64,000 bases of DNA from Parvularculaceae bacterium (lineage in GTDB: Bacteria > Pseudomonadota > Alphaproteobacteria > Caulobacterales > Parvularculaceae), in the NCBI GenBank assembly GCA_021776475.1, contig JAJFFV010000006.1, forward strand, positions 806,001 through 870,000, given 5' to 3'. Position 1 is the stretch's first letter. Every line of letters begins with the position of its first letter. The notes under the pieces were generated by a model, which saw nothing but the letters and a program-made list of their open reading frames with translations, was not told where the DNA came from and searched no databases. Below are positions 39,462 to 49,494 of this stretch, in pieces. Made by a program: the position numbers and the translations under genes.

Positions 39462-41892
39462 TTGTATTTTCCTCCTCAAAATGGCCATGAAAATTTCCGA
39501 TCAGGTCCGACGCCCAGTTCAGGCGGTTTTCTTTCAGCCAAACCTCAGCGAATGAAACTCCATCTAATGTCGTAAGGCAGTGATCGATCCGTCGATGCAC
39601 CTCTTTCGACGACGCGCCGCAAAAAGCGAGCGCGACCGGGCCGATCTTAAGATCGAATAACCGATTGCCGGCGCGCGACTGAAAATAATAATCGCGCTTC
39701 GGCGTTGCCGCGGCGATCATCGCAATTTGCCGGTCGTTAAGACTGAACGAGCGATAGGTTTCGCGCGCGATTGGTTCGAGCGCCTGGGGATTGGGCAGAA
39801 AAATACGCGAAGGACAGGATTCGATCAGCGCCGGGGCAATTTTTGCGCTGGTGATATCGGCGAGCGACTGCGTCGCAAATATTACAGAGACGTTTTTCTT
39901 GCGCAATGTCTTAAGCCAATCACGCAATTGGTCGGCAAATATCGGATGGTCGAGAAAGACCCAGGCTTCGTCCAACACCAAAAGGCTCGGCCTGCCGTCA
40001 AATCGCGAATCGAGACGATGGAAGAGATAGGTGAGGACCGGCAAGACCAATCTTTCGTCCTGCATGAGATCTTCCATCTCGAATCCATGCACATCGACAA
40101 GGCTCAGGTTCTCACTGTCACTGTCGAGCACATGGCCGTAAGGGCCGGACAAGGTGAACGGACGCAAAGCTGTTTTGAGATCACTGTCCTGTAAGAGCAG
40201 CGACAAGCCGGTCAGAGTACGCTCTTCTTCCGGCGCGTCCGCTAGGCTTTGCAACGCTGACCAGATCGCATCTTTTTGATCCGGTGTCGGGGTTATTTTT
40301 TCACTGGTCAAAAGCTGCAGCAGCCAACCGGCAGCCCAGATCCTTTCATTTTCATTATCGATATGACGCAAAGGCTGGAATACCGCCTCAGCCTCGTCAC
40401 CAAGGTCTGACCATCGACCTTCAAGGCCGACGATTGTCGCCCGCGCCGAGGCGCCCTTATCAAAGAAGAAAACTTGCGCGCGATTGTAGCGCATGAATTG
40501 CGCAACGATGAGGCTTAAGAGAACCGATTTGCCGGCGCCGGTCGGACCGACCACCGCCATATGACCGACATCACCTTGATGCGGCACGAGCCGGAACGGG
40601 GTTGTTCCGTCGGTTGCGGCTTGCAAAAGCGCCGGTCCGCCCAGATGATCATTACGCACCGGGCCTGCCCAAACCGAAGACATCGGCGACAAATGCGCGA
40701 GGTTGAGCGTGTGGATTAAGGGTTGCCTGATATTGGCATAGACTTGCCCTGGCAATGAGCCGACCCAGGCATCAACAGCATTGACCGTCTCTGCGATAGT
40801 GACAAACCCGCGCGCGTTAAAGATCTGTTCGAGGCGGCGGCGTTTTTCTTCGGCAAGCCCCGCATCTTTGTCCCGGACAATCAGCGTTGTGGTGACGTAG
40901 CCAAAAGCGACAGCGTCAGCGCCCAAATCCTGCATGGCAAGGTCGGTTTCTGCCGCCTTGTTGTCCGCATCCGTATCAATGAGTTGCGACGCTTCTTTAA
41001 AGATCGTTTCTTTCAACAAGGTGAGCACGGATTTTCGCTTGGCGAACCAATGCCGCCGTTTTCGCTCCAAAATCGTGCTCGCTTTAGTTTTATCGAGGGC
41101 GATAAAGCGGGTCATCCAGCGATAGGAAAATCCGAGCCTGTTAATTTCGTCAAGCAGGCCGGGTTCGCTCGCGGGTGGCAGGCCTTGCACCGTCAGGACG
41201 CGCAAATGCTCGTCTCCAAGCATCGGCTCCAAGCCGCATAGCAGCGGGTCGACCGACAACAAGCAATCGAGATAGGCATGCGCTGTTTCAGCGTTCACGG
41301 GATGCGAAGATGTCGAAACCGCGCCATGCAAATAAGTCAGCAGATCATCATCACCCAGCTCTTCAAGCTCCGGCACAATGCCGCTCAACATATCGACGGC
41401 ACGCGCAGTTTCTGTTTCAAAGCGTGTCAGATGCGCACGCCATGAAAGGCTGTCATCTTCATTTTCTCTGTCGAGCAACAGGCTCTCGAGCCTGCTGGTT
41501 CGATCCTCAGGCGGTCGCCACAGCAAAGTGAGATAGTAGCGGCTTTCAAAAAACCTGTTTTCACCTGAAAATTCCGCTTTGCGCTCTTCGTCAATCAATC
41601 GACCGAGCGGGATTTCCCATTCGCTTGATGGATAGTTCTGCGCGGGCAAGCGCGAGGCCTCAAAAAACATGACCCAACCGGATCCAAAGCGTTTCAGGAG
41701 ATTATTGATGCGGGCGGTAACGGCGACGAGTTCTTCTGGGGTCGCACTATCGAGGTCCGGGCCACGATACCGGAGTGTCCGTTGAAAAGATCCGTCCTTA
41801 TTAAGAATAATGCCGGGCGCAATCAAAAAACCCCAGGGGAGATAGTCGGCCAGTTGAGCCGCCTCGGCACGATATTCAGCAAGGTTCATCAT
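39454..41892 (-). CDS. trbE: Conjugal transfer ATPase TrbE (VirB4-like)
   Basis: An 812-residue VirB4-type ATPase that energises the type IV secretion channel. Walker A is VVGPTGAGKSVLL (near residue 443) and Walker B LLVLDEAWVFLDH (near 635). Full length for the family. It overlaps the trbD fragment by 4 bases. Confidence 0.95.
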   Translation of the reverse strand: MMNLAEYRAEAAQLADYLPWGFLIAPGIILNKDGSFQRTLRYRGPDLDSATPEELVAVTARINNLLKRFGSGWVMFFEASRLPAQNYPSSEWEIPLGRLIDEERKAEFSGENRFFESRYYLTLLWRPPEDRTSRLESLLLDRENEDDSLSWRAHLTRFETETARAVDMLSGIVPELEELGDDDLLTYLHGAVSTSSHPVNAETAHAYLDCLLSVDPLLCGLEPMLGDEHLRVLTVQGLPPASEPGLLDEINRLGFSYRWMTRFIALDKTKASTILERKRRHWFAKRKSVLTLLKETIFKEASQLIDTDADNKAAETDLAMQDLGADAVAFGYVTTTLIVRDKDAGLAEEKRRRLEQIFNARGFVTIAETVNAVDAWVGSLPGQVYANIRQPLIHTLNLAHLSPMSSVWAGPVRNDHLGGPALLQAATDGTTPFRLVPHQGDVGHMAVVGPTGAGKSVLLSLIVAQFMRYNRAQVFFFDKGASARATIVGLEGRWSDLGDEAEAVFQPLRHIDNENERIWAAGWLLQLLTSEKITPTPDQKDAIWSALQSLADAPEEERTLTGLSLLLQDSDLKTALRPFTLSGPYGHVLDSDSENLSLVDVHGFEMEDLMQDERLVLPVLTYLFHRLDSRFDGRPSLLVLDEAWVFLDHPIFADQLRDWLKTLRKKNVSVIFATQSLADITSAKIAPALIESCPSRIFLPNPQALEPIARETYRSFSLNDRQIAMIAAATPKRDYYFQSRAGNRLFDLKIGPVALAFCGASSKEVHRRIDHCLTTLDGVSFAEVWLKENRLNWASDLIGNFHGHFEEENTNA

Positions 41893-42050
41893 GCGAGAAA
41901 CTTCTTGTATCGGAGGTGACGGATCGCGGCATCGAGGAATTGCGGGTCACGCTTGGTCATCCAAACGCTGACGCCCTGCGCTAAAAACCAGAACAGAATA
42001 CCTAAAAGCCAAAGCTGCAATCCGAGGCCTAATGCGGCCGCCACCTGGAG
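41889..42050 (-). pseudogene. trbD: trbD, 5'-truncated (VirB3-like)
   Basis: The last 50 or so codons of trbD: GLGLQLWLLGILFWFLAQG, then TKRDPQFLDAAIRHLRYKKF, a typical end. The normal N-terminal 35-40 residues are missing. To the right the frame reads nonsense because a type III methyltransferase gene begins on the other strand; the junction is at about 42045-42060. trbB and trbC, usually upstream, are not in the window. Confidence 0.85.
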
Positions 42051-42916
42051 TGATCCGGTACTTGAGTGAAGTCTCCGGTGTAGTCCCTTGGACTTGGTGG
42101 CCACATGATGAGACTGGACATACGGACGAAGCAAAAAAGGAGATTCGTGAATATCTTGGTCATTCAGGTGTTTTCGACACACCAAAACCGACCCGTCTGA
42201 TAAACAGGATGCTTGAGATTGCCATCAATGATGGGGACTTAGTTCTTGATTTTTTTGCTGGATCATCTGCATCAGCGCATGCGGCAATGAAGTTCAGTGC
42301 TGCAACGGGAAAGACCTGCAAATTCATCATGGTTCAGCTCCCGGAGCACTGCCCGCCCGATACGGATGCTGCTAAAGCTGGCTTTGGAACCGTCGCGGAA
42401 ATTGGCAAAGAACGAATACGCCGTGCGGCCATGAGAATCACTAAAGAACGCGAAGATAAGCTCGACCTTGAAGGCGGTGGCAGTCTCGATCTTGGCTTCA
42501 AAGTCTTCAAACTTGACCGCTCGAACTTCAAAATATGGGATGGCGATTCTGGTGCGAGCGACGATCTCGCCGAGCAACTTGAGATGCATGTGGACCATGT
42601 GTCGGAGGCGAGTGGTCCTGAAGACATCCTCTGTGAACTTCTCCTGAAAGCCGGGTTTCCGCTCACTACAACGGTAGAGACGATCGAGTTGGCCGGCAAA
42701 TCGGTCTTCTCCATCGAGGATGGCGCGTTGCTCATCTGTCTTGAGAAGGAAATCACACCCGAACTGATCGACGCCATGGCCGATGCCAATCCGTTGCAGG
42801 TCATCTGTCTTGACGAAGGCTTTAAAGGCAATGACCAGCTAAAGGCCAATGCCGTCCAGACATTCAAGGCCCGCGCTGAAAATCAGGAATCCGAAATCGT
42901 GTTTAAGACTGTTTAG
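42045..42916 (+). pseudogene. Type III DNA methyltransferase (Mod), 5'-truncated
   Basis: The C-terminal half of a Mod subunit of a type III restriction-modification system: GVVPWTWWPHDETGHTDEAKK, FDTPKPTRLI, and the SAM-binding block DLVLDFFAGSSASAHA. The catalytic DPPY motif and target-recognition part that should precede are missing, as the gene is fused head-to-head to trbD. The first in-frame ATG is at 42032 within trbD sequence. It should not encode an active methyltransferase. Confidence 0.85.
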
Positions 42917-42928
42917 GGGGAGGCAGCG

Positions 42929-43846
42929 ATGGGAAGAATCTCACCCAATGGCCGCACCATTCGAATGTTTTTGGTTGACGGAAATGCGAATGGAGTCATT
43001 ACGGCTGAAATCATGAACTGGACCGGCCACGCAGTAGTTGGTACGCGGTCCAAATTGCCGGAGTTGTTGAGCCGCGAAGAGGCGGGCCGAACAGGAATCT
43101 ATTTTCTGACGGGACCGGACCCAGAGGGGGTTGGAGTATTAGTCTATATTGGTGAGGGTGATGATGTTGGAAAGCGACTCCGATCCCATGCCAAGGACGC
43201 CTCTAAGGACTTTTGGGAGAAGGTTTGCGTCATCACAAGCAAGGACCAGAATCTGACTAAAGCACACGTCAGATACCTTGAAAGCCGTTTGATTGGGATC
43301 GCCAGTCACGAGGCGCGCGCTAAACTTACGAACTCTACCAGTCCCGACAACATCAGGCTTCCCGAAGCCGATGTTTCCGATATGGAGTATTTTATTGAGC
43401 AAATTCGGCTCGTCTTGCCTGTACTCGGGATGGATTTCTTGCGCTCAACCCCTATGAGCGATCCCAAGGGTGAGTCAGACGAAATCATTTTCGAACTAAA
43501 GAGCAAAAAGCACGGTATTTCTGCTCTCGCGGTTGAACGCGACGATGAATTCATTGTTCTCAAAGGGTCTGCTGCGCAACCGTCGTGGATCGGTGTTGGG
43601 AGTGATGGCACCAGCTATGGACAACTTCATGGCGCCCTGATCAAAAAAGAAAAAATTACACTCAATTCGGACGGAACCGGTCTGTTCGCGGTTGATGTTC
43701 CGTTCAAGAGCCCAAGCGCAGCCGCAGCCGTTGTTTTGGGAAGGCCGTCAAATGGTCGCCTTGAATGGCGGCTAAGGGGCAGCAAGAAAACATATGCGGA
43801 CTGGCAAAACGAGCAAGTTGATGCCGTCGCGGAGGCTATGGAATGA
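42929..43846 (+). CDS. GIY-YIG nuclease family protein with DUF4357
   Basis: A 305-residue protein. TGIYFLTG and LVYIGEGDDVGKRLRSH (about residues 55-90) form the GIY-YIG core; the C-terminus has SPSAAAAVVLGRPSNGRLEW...YADW, the DUF4357 domain. The ATG has GGGGGAGG upstream. It lies between mod and res with an ATGA overlap to res, as in a number of type III systems, where its role is not settled. Confidence 0.85.
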   Translation: MGRISPNGRTIRMFLVDGNANGVITAEIMNWTGHAVVGTRSKLPELLSREEAGRTGIYFLTGPDPEGVGVLVYIGEGDDVGKRLRSHAKDASKDFWEKVCVITSKDQNLTKAHVRYLESRLIGIASHEARAKLTNSTSPDNIRLPEADVSDMEYFIEQIRLVLPVLGMDFLRSTPMSDPKGESDEIIFELKSKKHGISALAVERDDEFIVLKGSAAQPSWIGVGSDGTSYGQLHGALIKKEKITLNSDGTGLFAVDVPFKSPSAAAAVVLGRPSNGRLEWRLRGSKKTYADWQNEQVDAVAEAME

Positions 43847-46791
43847 AACTTAAGTTCGACCCCACGCTCGAATATCAGCAGGACGCGATCCGCGCGGTGA
43901 CCAACGTTTTCGATGGTCAGCCCTTTGTGCAGACCGGGGCTGCGGCGTTCCAGTCGCTTCAAATCGGCGGCCTGTTTCAGACGGAACTGGGGCTTGCGAA
44001 CCGGCTTAGTCTCGCGGACGACGATCTCCTGGAGAACGTTCACCGCATACAGGAGGCGAACGGAATTGAGAAAATCGCCGAGCTCCAAGGTTGTAATTTT
44101 TCCATTGAAATGGAGACCGGCACAGGAAAAACCTATGTCTATTTGCGGACGATCTTTGAGCTGAACAAAAGCTACGGTTTCAAAAAATTCATCATCGTCG
44201 TACCGAGTGTCGCCATCCGTGAAGGCGTGCTGAAGAGCATTGATATGACGAAAGAGCATTTTCAGACGCTCTACGATAAAATGCCGTTCGATCATTTCGT
44301 CTACGATTCAAAGCGTCTTGGCAAGGTCCGGCAATTTGCGTCGAGCAACCAGATTCAGATCATGGTCATCAATATTCAGTCATTTCAAAAGGATGTTGCC
44401 GACAAAGACCTGTCCGAAATGACCGAGGACGACCTGAAGAAGCTCAATGTCATTAACCGCGAGAATGACCGCATGTCCGGCCGTCGCCCGATTGAGTTCA
44501 TTCAGGCGGCAAATCCTATTGTCATTATCGACGAGCCGCAAAGCGTCGACAATACGGAAAAATCGCAGCGTGCGATCCGGAATCTCAATCCACTCGTAAC
44601 GTTGCGCTACAGCGCGACGCACCGGAATCCGTACAACCTGCTCTATAAACTCGACCCTGTGAAAGCTTACGATCTGCGGTTGGTGAAGCGCATTGAAGTT
44701 GCGTCCATCCGCTCTGACGACAGCTTCAACGACGCTTTTGTGAAGCTTTTGAAAACCGACAACAAGAATGGAATCAAGGCGCAGGTTGAGATTCATAAGA
44801 GAGGCCCATCTGGCCCAAAATCCGCGAAAGTCTGGGCCAAACAAGGTGACGACCTATTCGTGAAATCAGGTGAACGCGAGACATATCGGGAAGGCTACAT
44901 TGTACAGAATATCGATTGTACGCCGGGCTCGGAATATATCGAATTCAATCAGGGCCGTTTCCTGGAGCTCGGTCAGGAAATCGGCGGCCTTGGCGACGAC
45001 ATCATGAAAGCGCAGGTCTATGAAACCGTAGAGCAGCATATGAAGAAGGAGCGCAGCCTCAAGGGCAAGGACATCAAGGTTCTGTCTCTATTCTTCATCG
45101 ACCGTGTCGCCAACTATCGCATCTACAACGAGGACGGTTCAACCGGCCATGGCAAGATCGGTCAATGGTTTGAGGAAGCCTTTCGTGAACTAACGGCCAA
45201 GCCGATTTACAAAGACCTGATCCAATTCGATGTGGCCGAAATTCACAACGGCTATTTCTCTCAGGATAAACAGGGGCACGCCAGAGATACGCGCGGCAAC
45301 ACCGCGGTGGACGAAGATACCTATAATCTCATCATGCGTGACAAAGAACGACTGCTCGATCCCGATGTTGCACTTCGGTTTATCTTCTCGCACTCCGCGC
45401 TCCGTGAAGGCTGGGACAACCCTAACATCTTCCAGATTTGCACACTCAATGAAACACAATCGACTGAAAAAAAGAGGCAGGAAATCGGGCGCGGGCTTCG
45501 ATTGCCGGTCAATGCAACGGGCGAACGCGTCCACGACGAAACGGTCAATCGCCTGACTGTTGTCGCCAACGAATCTTATGAGGATTTCGCCCGAACACTT
45601 CAGACAGAATTCGAGGAAGATTTTGGCATCCAGTTTGGCAAAGTCAAAAAAATAGCCTTCGCAAAACTGGTGCGTATAGCCGACGATGGCACGGAAACCG
45701 AGATTGGTCAGGATGAGTCGGTGCGGATTTGGGCCGATTTGGTTGCAAACGATTATCTTAACGCCGATGGTGAGATTCTCGATAAATTCGATCCGAAGAA
45801 CCCGCATTTTGCATTGACGGTTTCAGATGAATTCACCGATCTGACGGCGGTGATCATTGATGAGATCAACCGAAAAATCTTCAAGAACCGCATCGTCAAC
45901 GCCCGCGAACGCCGTACCCTGAAGTTTCGAAAAGAAGTCCATCTGAGCGATGACTTTGTTGCCTTTTGGGACAAGATCAAGCACCGCACACGCTATCGCG
46001 TAACCTTTGAGACCGACGACCTCGTCGCGAGGGCGCTGGCGCGGATCAGGCAGATTGAGCCAATTACGGCGCCGCGCATCGCTACGACCGTCGTTGAAGT
46101 CGATATTTCCGATGCTGGCGTGACCGCCGACAAACAAATCGCCACGCGCGTTCGTGACGTGGCGCCGGTGACTGTCTTACCCGATATTCTCGCCTTCCTT
46201 CAAAAAGAGACAGAACTCACGCGTCACACCCTTGCGGAAATCCTAAAGCGCTCTGGCCGTCTTGGCGAATTCAAGATCAATCCACAGGCCTTCATGGCGG
46301 CAGTAGCCGAGGAAATCTCCCGCGCCCTGCACGATCTCATGCTGGAAGGCATCAAATATGAAAAGATTGCAGGCCAGCATTGGGATATGAGCCGGATTGA
46401 GCAGGAAGCCGAAAAGGGCATCATTCGTTACCTGAGCAATCTTTATGAAGTGCAGAACCGCGAAAAATCATTATTTGATTCGATCGAATATGACTCTGAA
46501 GTCGAAAAGCAGTTTGCTCGCGATCTCGATAACAATGAGAGCGTGAAACTGTTCGTCAAGCTGCCTTCCTGGTTTCGAGTGGACACACCTATCGGTCCCT
46601 ACAATCCCGATTGGGCATTCATAACCGAGCGTGAAGAAAAGCTTTATTTCGTCCGCGAGACGAAAGACTCACTCGATTCCGAAGAGCGTCGAACTAAGGA
46701 AAATCAGAAAATCGTTTGCGGCCGGCGACACTTCGATGCACTCAAAGTTGATTTCGATGTTGTGACTAAGCTTTCGGAAGTCGCATTTTAG
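43843..46791 (+). CDS. Type III restriction enzyme, Res subunit
   Basis: A 982-residue superfamily 2 helicase-nuclease. Walker A METGTGKT (residues 90-97), DEPQ box in IVIIDEPQSVD, SAT motif LRYSATHRNP, motif VI region EIGRGLRLP, and a C-terminal PD-(D/E)XK nuclease seen as YNPDWAFI...YFVRETKDS. Full length. Normally it needs a Mod partner both for site recognition and host protection; here Mod is truncated. Confidence 0.93.
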   Translation: MKLKFDPTLEYQQDAIRAVTNVFDGQPFVQTGAAAFQSLQIGGLFQTELGLANRLSLADDDLLENVHRIQEANGIEKIAELQGCNFSIEMETGTGKTYVYLRTIFELNKSYGFKKFIIVVPSVAIREGVLKSIDMTKEHFQTLYDKMPFDHFVYDSKRLGKVRQFASSNQIQIMVINIQSFQKDVADKDLSEMTEDDLKKLNVINRENDRMSGRRPIEFIQAANPIVIIDEPQSVDNTEKSQRAIRNLNPLVTLRYSATHRNPYNLLYKLDPVKAYDLRLVKRIEVASIRSDDSFNDAFVKLLKTDNKNGIKAQVEIHKRGPSGPKSAKVWAKQGDDLFVKSGERETYREGYIVQNIDCTPGSEYIEFNQGRFLELGQEIGGLGDDIMKAQVYETVEQHMKKERSLKGKDIKVLSLFFIDRVANYRIYNEDGSTGHGKIGQWFEEAFRELTAKPIYKDLIQFDVAEIHNGYFSQDKQGHARDTRGNTAVDEDTYNLIMRDKERLLDPDVALRFIFSHSALREGWDNPNIFQICTLNETQSTEKKRQEIGRGLRLPVNATGERVHDETVNRLTVVANESYEDFARTLQTEFEEDFGIQFGKVKKIAFAKLVRIADDGTETEIGQDESVRIWADLVANDYLNADGEILDKFDPKNPHFALTVSDEFTDLTAVIIDEINRKIFKNRIVNARERRTLKFRKEVHLSDDFVAFWDKIKHRTRYRVTFETDDLVARALARIRQIEPITAPRIATTVVEVDISDAGVTADKQIATRVRDVAPVTVLPDILAFLQKETELTRHTLAEILKRSGRLGEFKINPQAFMAAVAEEISRALHDLMLEGIKYEKIAGQHWDMSRIEQEAEKGIIRYLSNLYEVQNREKSLFDSIEYDSEVEKQFARDLDNNESVKLFVKLPSWFRVDTPIGPYNPDWAFITEREEKLYFVRETKDSLDSEERRTKENQKIVCGRRHFDALKVDFDVVTKLSEVAF

Positions 46792-46897
46792 GCGAGACGC
46801 AGTCGCAGCCGAGTGACCCCGCACGACGACAACGGCGAACCTAACTCCCGAATTTTGATCGTCGATGGATTGAAAAATAGGCGAATATAGCAACCTC

Positions 46898-46911
46898 TTC
46901 CTATATAGGAA
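46898..46911. promoter_or_regulatory. 14-bp palindrome before the AAA ATPase gene
   Basis: TTCCTATATAGGAA is a perfect palindrome ending 21 bases before the ATG at 46933. TATAAC at 46920-46925 fits a -10 box placing the transcript start at or near the ATG, and there is no Shine-Dalgarno, so the mRNA may be leaderless. The palindrome would cover the -35 area and could be an operator. Confidence 0.4.
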
Positions 46912-46932
46912 AACTATGCTATAACTGCCTAT

Positions 46933-48057
46933 ATGACCGATGACCCATGGCATTATCCCCGTAATGATCTAGCTGAACGGACCTTCAATGTATTGGTCTC
47001 CGGGCCAGCTGAGGCCCTGACCCTGTTTGCGCCCCGGCGCACCGGAAAAACTGAATTTTTGCGAAAGGATCTGGCCCCCTACGCGCAAAAAAAAGGGCAC
47101 CAGGTCATCTATGTAAGCTTCTGGCGCGCGCCCCTTTCGCCGCTTGCCTTACTGCTCCACAGCCTGGAATCTGCGCTGAAAGAAAATTCCATAATGAGCC
47201 GTATTGGCGGCGCGGTAAGTTCATTCGGGCCAAAGCTGAAATTATCGGCGCCATTGCCCGGCGCGAAAGCCGAAGCCGAAATTGACCTTTCGTCTTTGAA
47301 AGGCGAACCACCGGCCGAATTGATCCTGTATTTAGATGACCTTTTCGGGCGGCTTGAAAACAAAAAGAAGCCAACTTTGCTTTTGCTCGACGAAATACAG
47401 GAACTGGCGCGCGACAAAGAAAACCGGTCGCTGGTTGCTTCCTTGCGAACCAGCCTCGACACGCGCGACGCGGGTTTGAAAGCGATCTTTACGGGCTCAT
47501 CGCGCGAAGGCCTTCAGGCGATGTTTAGTGAGCGTGAGGCGCCGTTTTTTCATTTCGGGACATCACTCGATCTTGAGCCGTTAGACGAAAGTTTCGTTGA
47601 GCATTTGCTGGAAGTTTCAAAGAAATCTACGGGCCGAAGCATCGAAAGGCTGAAGGCGATTTCGGCATTTGAACAGCTACACCGGAGCCCATACTTTTTT
47701 CGGGGATTGATTGAGCTTTTGACGCTGCGCGCCGACTTGTCGATCGAAGATGGTATTGCCGTCTTGCGGCGACAAATGGCCGATAAACTCGGGTACGCTG
47801 AAGTCTGGCTAAAACTTACTGCCATTCAACGCGCTACAGCATTGCAACTCGCACTTGGAGCGAAAAAGCCATTTTCAAAAAGCACGCGAGTAGCTATCGG
47901 CAAAGTCTTGGACACAAAACAGCCATCGATAGACAAAGTTCAAACAGCACTGCGCCGGTTAGCCAGTCTCAGCGTTGCCGATCGGTGGTCAGGCGAATGG
48001 CTTATTGAAGACCCGGAATTTGCGCGATGGATAGTCGATACTGACAAACAAAACTAA
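46933..48057 (+). CDS. AAA-type ATPase with C-terminal helical region
   Basis: A 374-residue protein. Walker A is APRRTGKTEF (about residues 34-43) and Walker B LLLLDEIQELAR (about 149-160), with a sensor-like FTGSSREGL. The rest resembles the archaeal ATPase/STAND-like group used as standalone P-loop proteins in defence or toxin-like loci. Substrate unknown. It stands alone, 141 bases after res, same strand. Confidence 0.75.
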   Translation: MTDDPWHYPRNDLAERTFNVLVSGPAEALTLFAPRRTGKTEFLRKDLAPYAQKKGHQVIYVSFWRAPLSPLALLLHSLESALKENSIMSRIGGAVSSFGPKLKLSAPLPGAKAEAEIDLSSLKGEPPAELILYLDDLFGRLENKKKPTLLLLDEIQELARDKENRSLVASLRTSLDTRDAGLKAIFTGSSREGLQAMFSEREAPFFHFGTSLDLEPLDESFVEHLLEVSKKSTGRSIERLKAISAFEQLHRSPYFFRGLIELLTLRADLSIEDGIAVLRRQMADKLGYAEVWLKLTAIQRATALQLALGAKKPFSKSTRVAIGKVLDTKQPSIDKVQTALRRLASLSVADRWSGEWLIEDPEFARWIVDTDKQN

Positions 48058-48216
48058 GCGGTCAAAGTCGAACTCAGTCGGTTGACTTCCAGCGATTCAA
48101 CTTGAACATGAAATTCTGATTCCTGAACAGCGACGGTTGTCCGGCGTCAGCGGATCGTACAGAAATCGAACCATGCCGGGAATTGACTGAGTTCGCGATG
48201 CAATTAGGCTGATTTA

Positions 48217-48480
48217 TCACACGCCGTGGGCGTGTGGGTGTCTAAAGCCCGCTTCTTTTTCAAGCATGTAAAGCTCCCAAAATTCGTGGCGGCTAAACTT
48301 CAGATGCGTGCGCAGCACTAAGTGACCGGCTTTGCCAATGTCCTTTTCGGCGATGTGGAGGAGGAGGAGTTTTTCTCTAACTTCATCCGTAATAGGCGTG
48401 TTCTCACCATGTTCATGAGCGATCAAAATTCCTTCCGCGGCAAGAACCAGCTCGGTGTGAAGTTCGATATAAGAGATCAT
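48217..48480 (-). CDS. Small His-rich protein coupled to PrsW-like protease
   Basis: An 87-residue soluble helical protein with several His (HEHGEN, HIAEK, RTHLKFSRHEF) and a C-terminal RHPHAHGV that could bind metal. Its ATG overlaps the stop of the PrsW-like gene (ATGA). No family recognised. Confidence 0.65.
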   Translation of the reverse strand: MISYIELHTELVLAAEGILIAHEHGENTPITDEVREKLLLLHIAEKDIGKAGHLVLRTHLKFSRHEFWELYMLEKEAGFRHPHAHGV

Positions 48481-49265
48481 TGGGCGACCCCCGCCGCATC
48501 AAAGCGATCATGGACTGCATTGAGAAACCGCCCCAGTTTGCCGTCCGAAAACTCGCCTGATCGGATCTGCGCGAGCAGAGTTCGGTGATAATCGAAATCA
48601 ACAGCAATCCAGTCGTGAATGGATTTTTTATCGCGCTTTAATACAGCCGCTAATGTCGCGGCTAGCATAACCATTAATACGATTGTGGATGACGCTGGGT
48701 AGTCCAAAAAGAAATTGAATCCCGAGTGCAGGCTAATCGCAATAACGAAGCCGGGGAAATAAAGGAGCGGATTTACTCTGGCTCCCTTGAGCGTCAGCAG
48801 GTGCGCGACAATCGCGAAAATCGCGGTCGTTCCTCCATGCATGATGGCCGTGCCAAACCCTCGGATCATCCACAAAGCGGGCTGGTCCACGCCGAGGACT
48901 TGAAGATAATAAAAGTTTTCAACCAGCGCGAACCCAGCCCCCGTTGCAAATCCCAAAATAACGGCATCGAAGACAAATCCAATGCGGTTCGTCCGTATCA
49001 GTGCGATAATAATGAAGGCCTTGAGAGCTTCCTCTACAAGCGGTGCTACAAAATGAATGTAATCGGCGAACCCAAATGGCCACAATCCAAGCAAAGCATG
49101 GTTGGCAAAATAAGCAGCGATGGCGACGACAGCGCCAGCGGCAATGACATAAAGGACCGCCCGCGCCTTTAGGAGTTTGAATGAGTCAAAATGAACGAGC
49201 GTCGCCAAGAATACGATCACCGGCAACACGCCAAGAACTGCGTTTAGTACGTAAACTGGAGACAT
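48477..49265 (-). CDS. PrsW-like intramembrane metalloprotease
   Basis: About 262 residues from the ATG at 49265 (an upstream ATG at 49301 adds 12 polar residues; neither has a clear Shine-Dalgarno). Seven to eight membrane helices. The PrsW signature is present: APLVEEALKAF with the EExxK-type motif and later GTAIMHGGTTAIFAIV and FVIAISLHSGFNFFLD with conserved His. PrsW-type enzymes cleave membrane proteins such as anti-sigma factors; the target is unknown. Confidence 0.8.
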   Translation of the reverse strand: MSPVYVLNAVLGVLPVIVFLATLVHFDSFKLLKARAVLYVIAAGAVVAIAAYFANHALLGLWPFGFADYIHFVAPLVEEALKAFIIIALIRTNRIGFVFDAVILGFATGAGFALVENFYYLQVLGVDQPALWMIRGFGTAIMHGGTTAIFAIVAHLLTLKGARVNPLLYFPGFVIAISLHSGFNFFLDYPASSTIVLMVMLAATLAAVLKRDKKSIHDWIAVDFDYHRTLLAQIRSGEFSDGKLGRFLNAVHDRFDAAGVAQ

Positions 49266-49494
49266 CAAATACGTCTTTCTAAAGACACAGTGTCCGGGCA
49301 TCCAATTCGCTATCAGTCCGGTGGGATGTCATCACGCCCACCAAGGTGATCGCCGAAAACCCTGAAAAACACTATTCCGAAGCAAACGGACTAATGACAA
49401 TTATTGGCATATGATTGGTTGTCCCGATATTTCTGCGTCGTTCGGCCCGCGAAGTTCACGGGCACCTTCATTCTATTGTTCAAATTCACATCTT

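Noticed and set aside
42032-42916. A functional Mod methyltransferase starting at 42032
   Set aside because: The first residues are read from trbD DNA and the DPPY catalytic region is missing.
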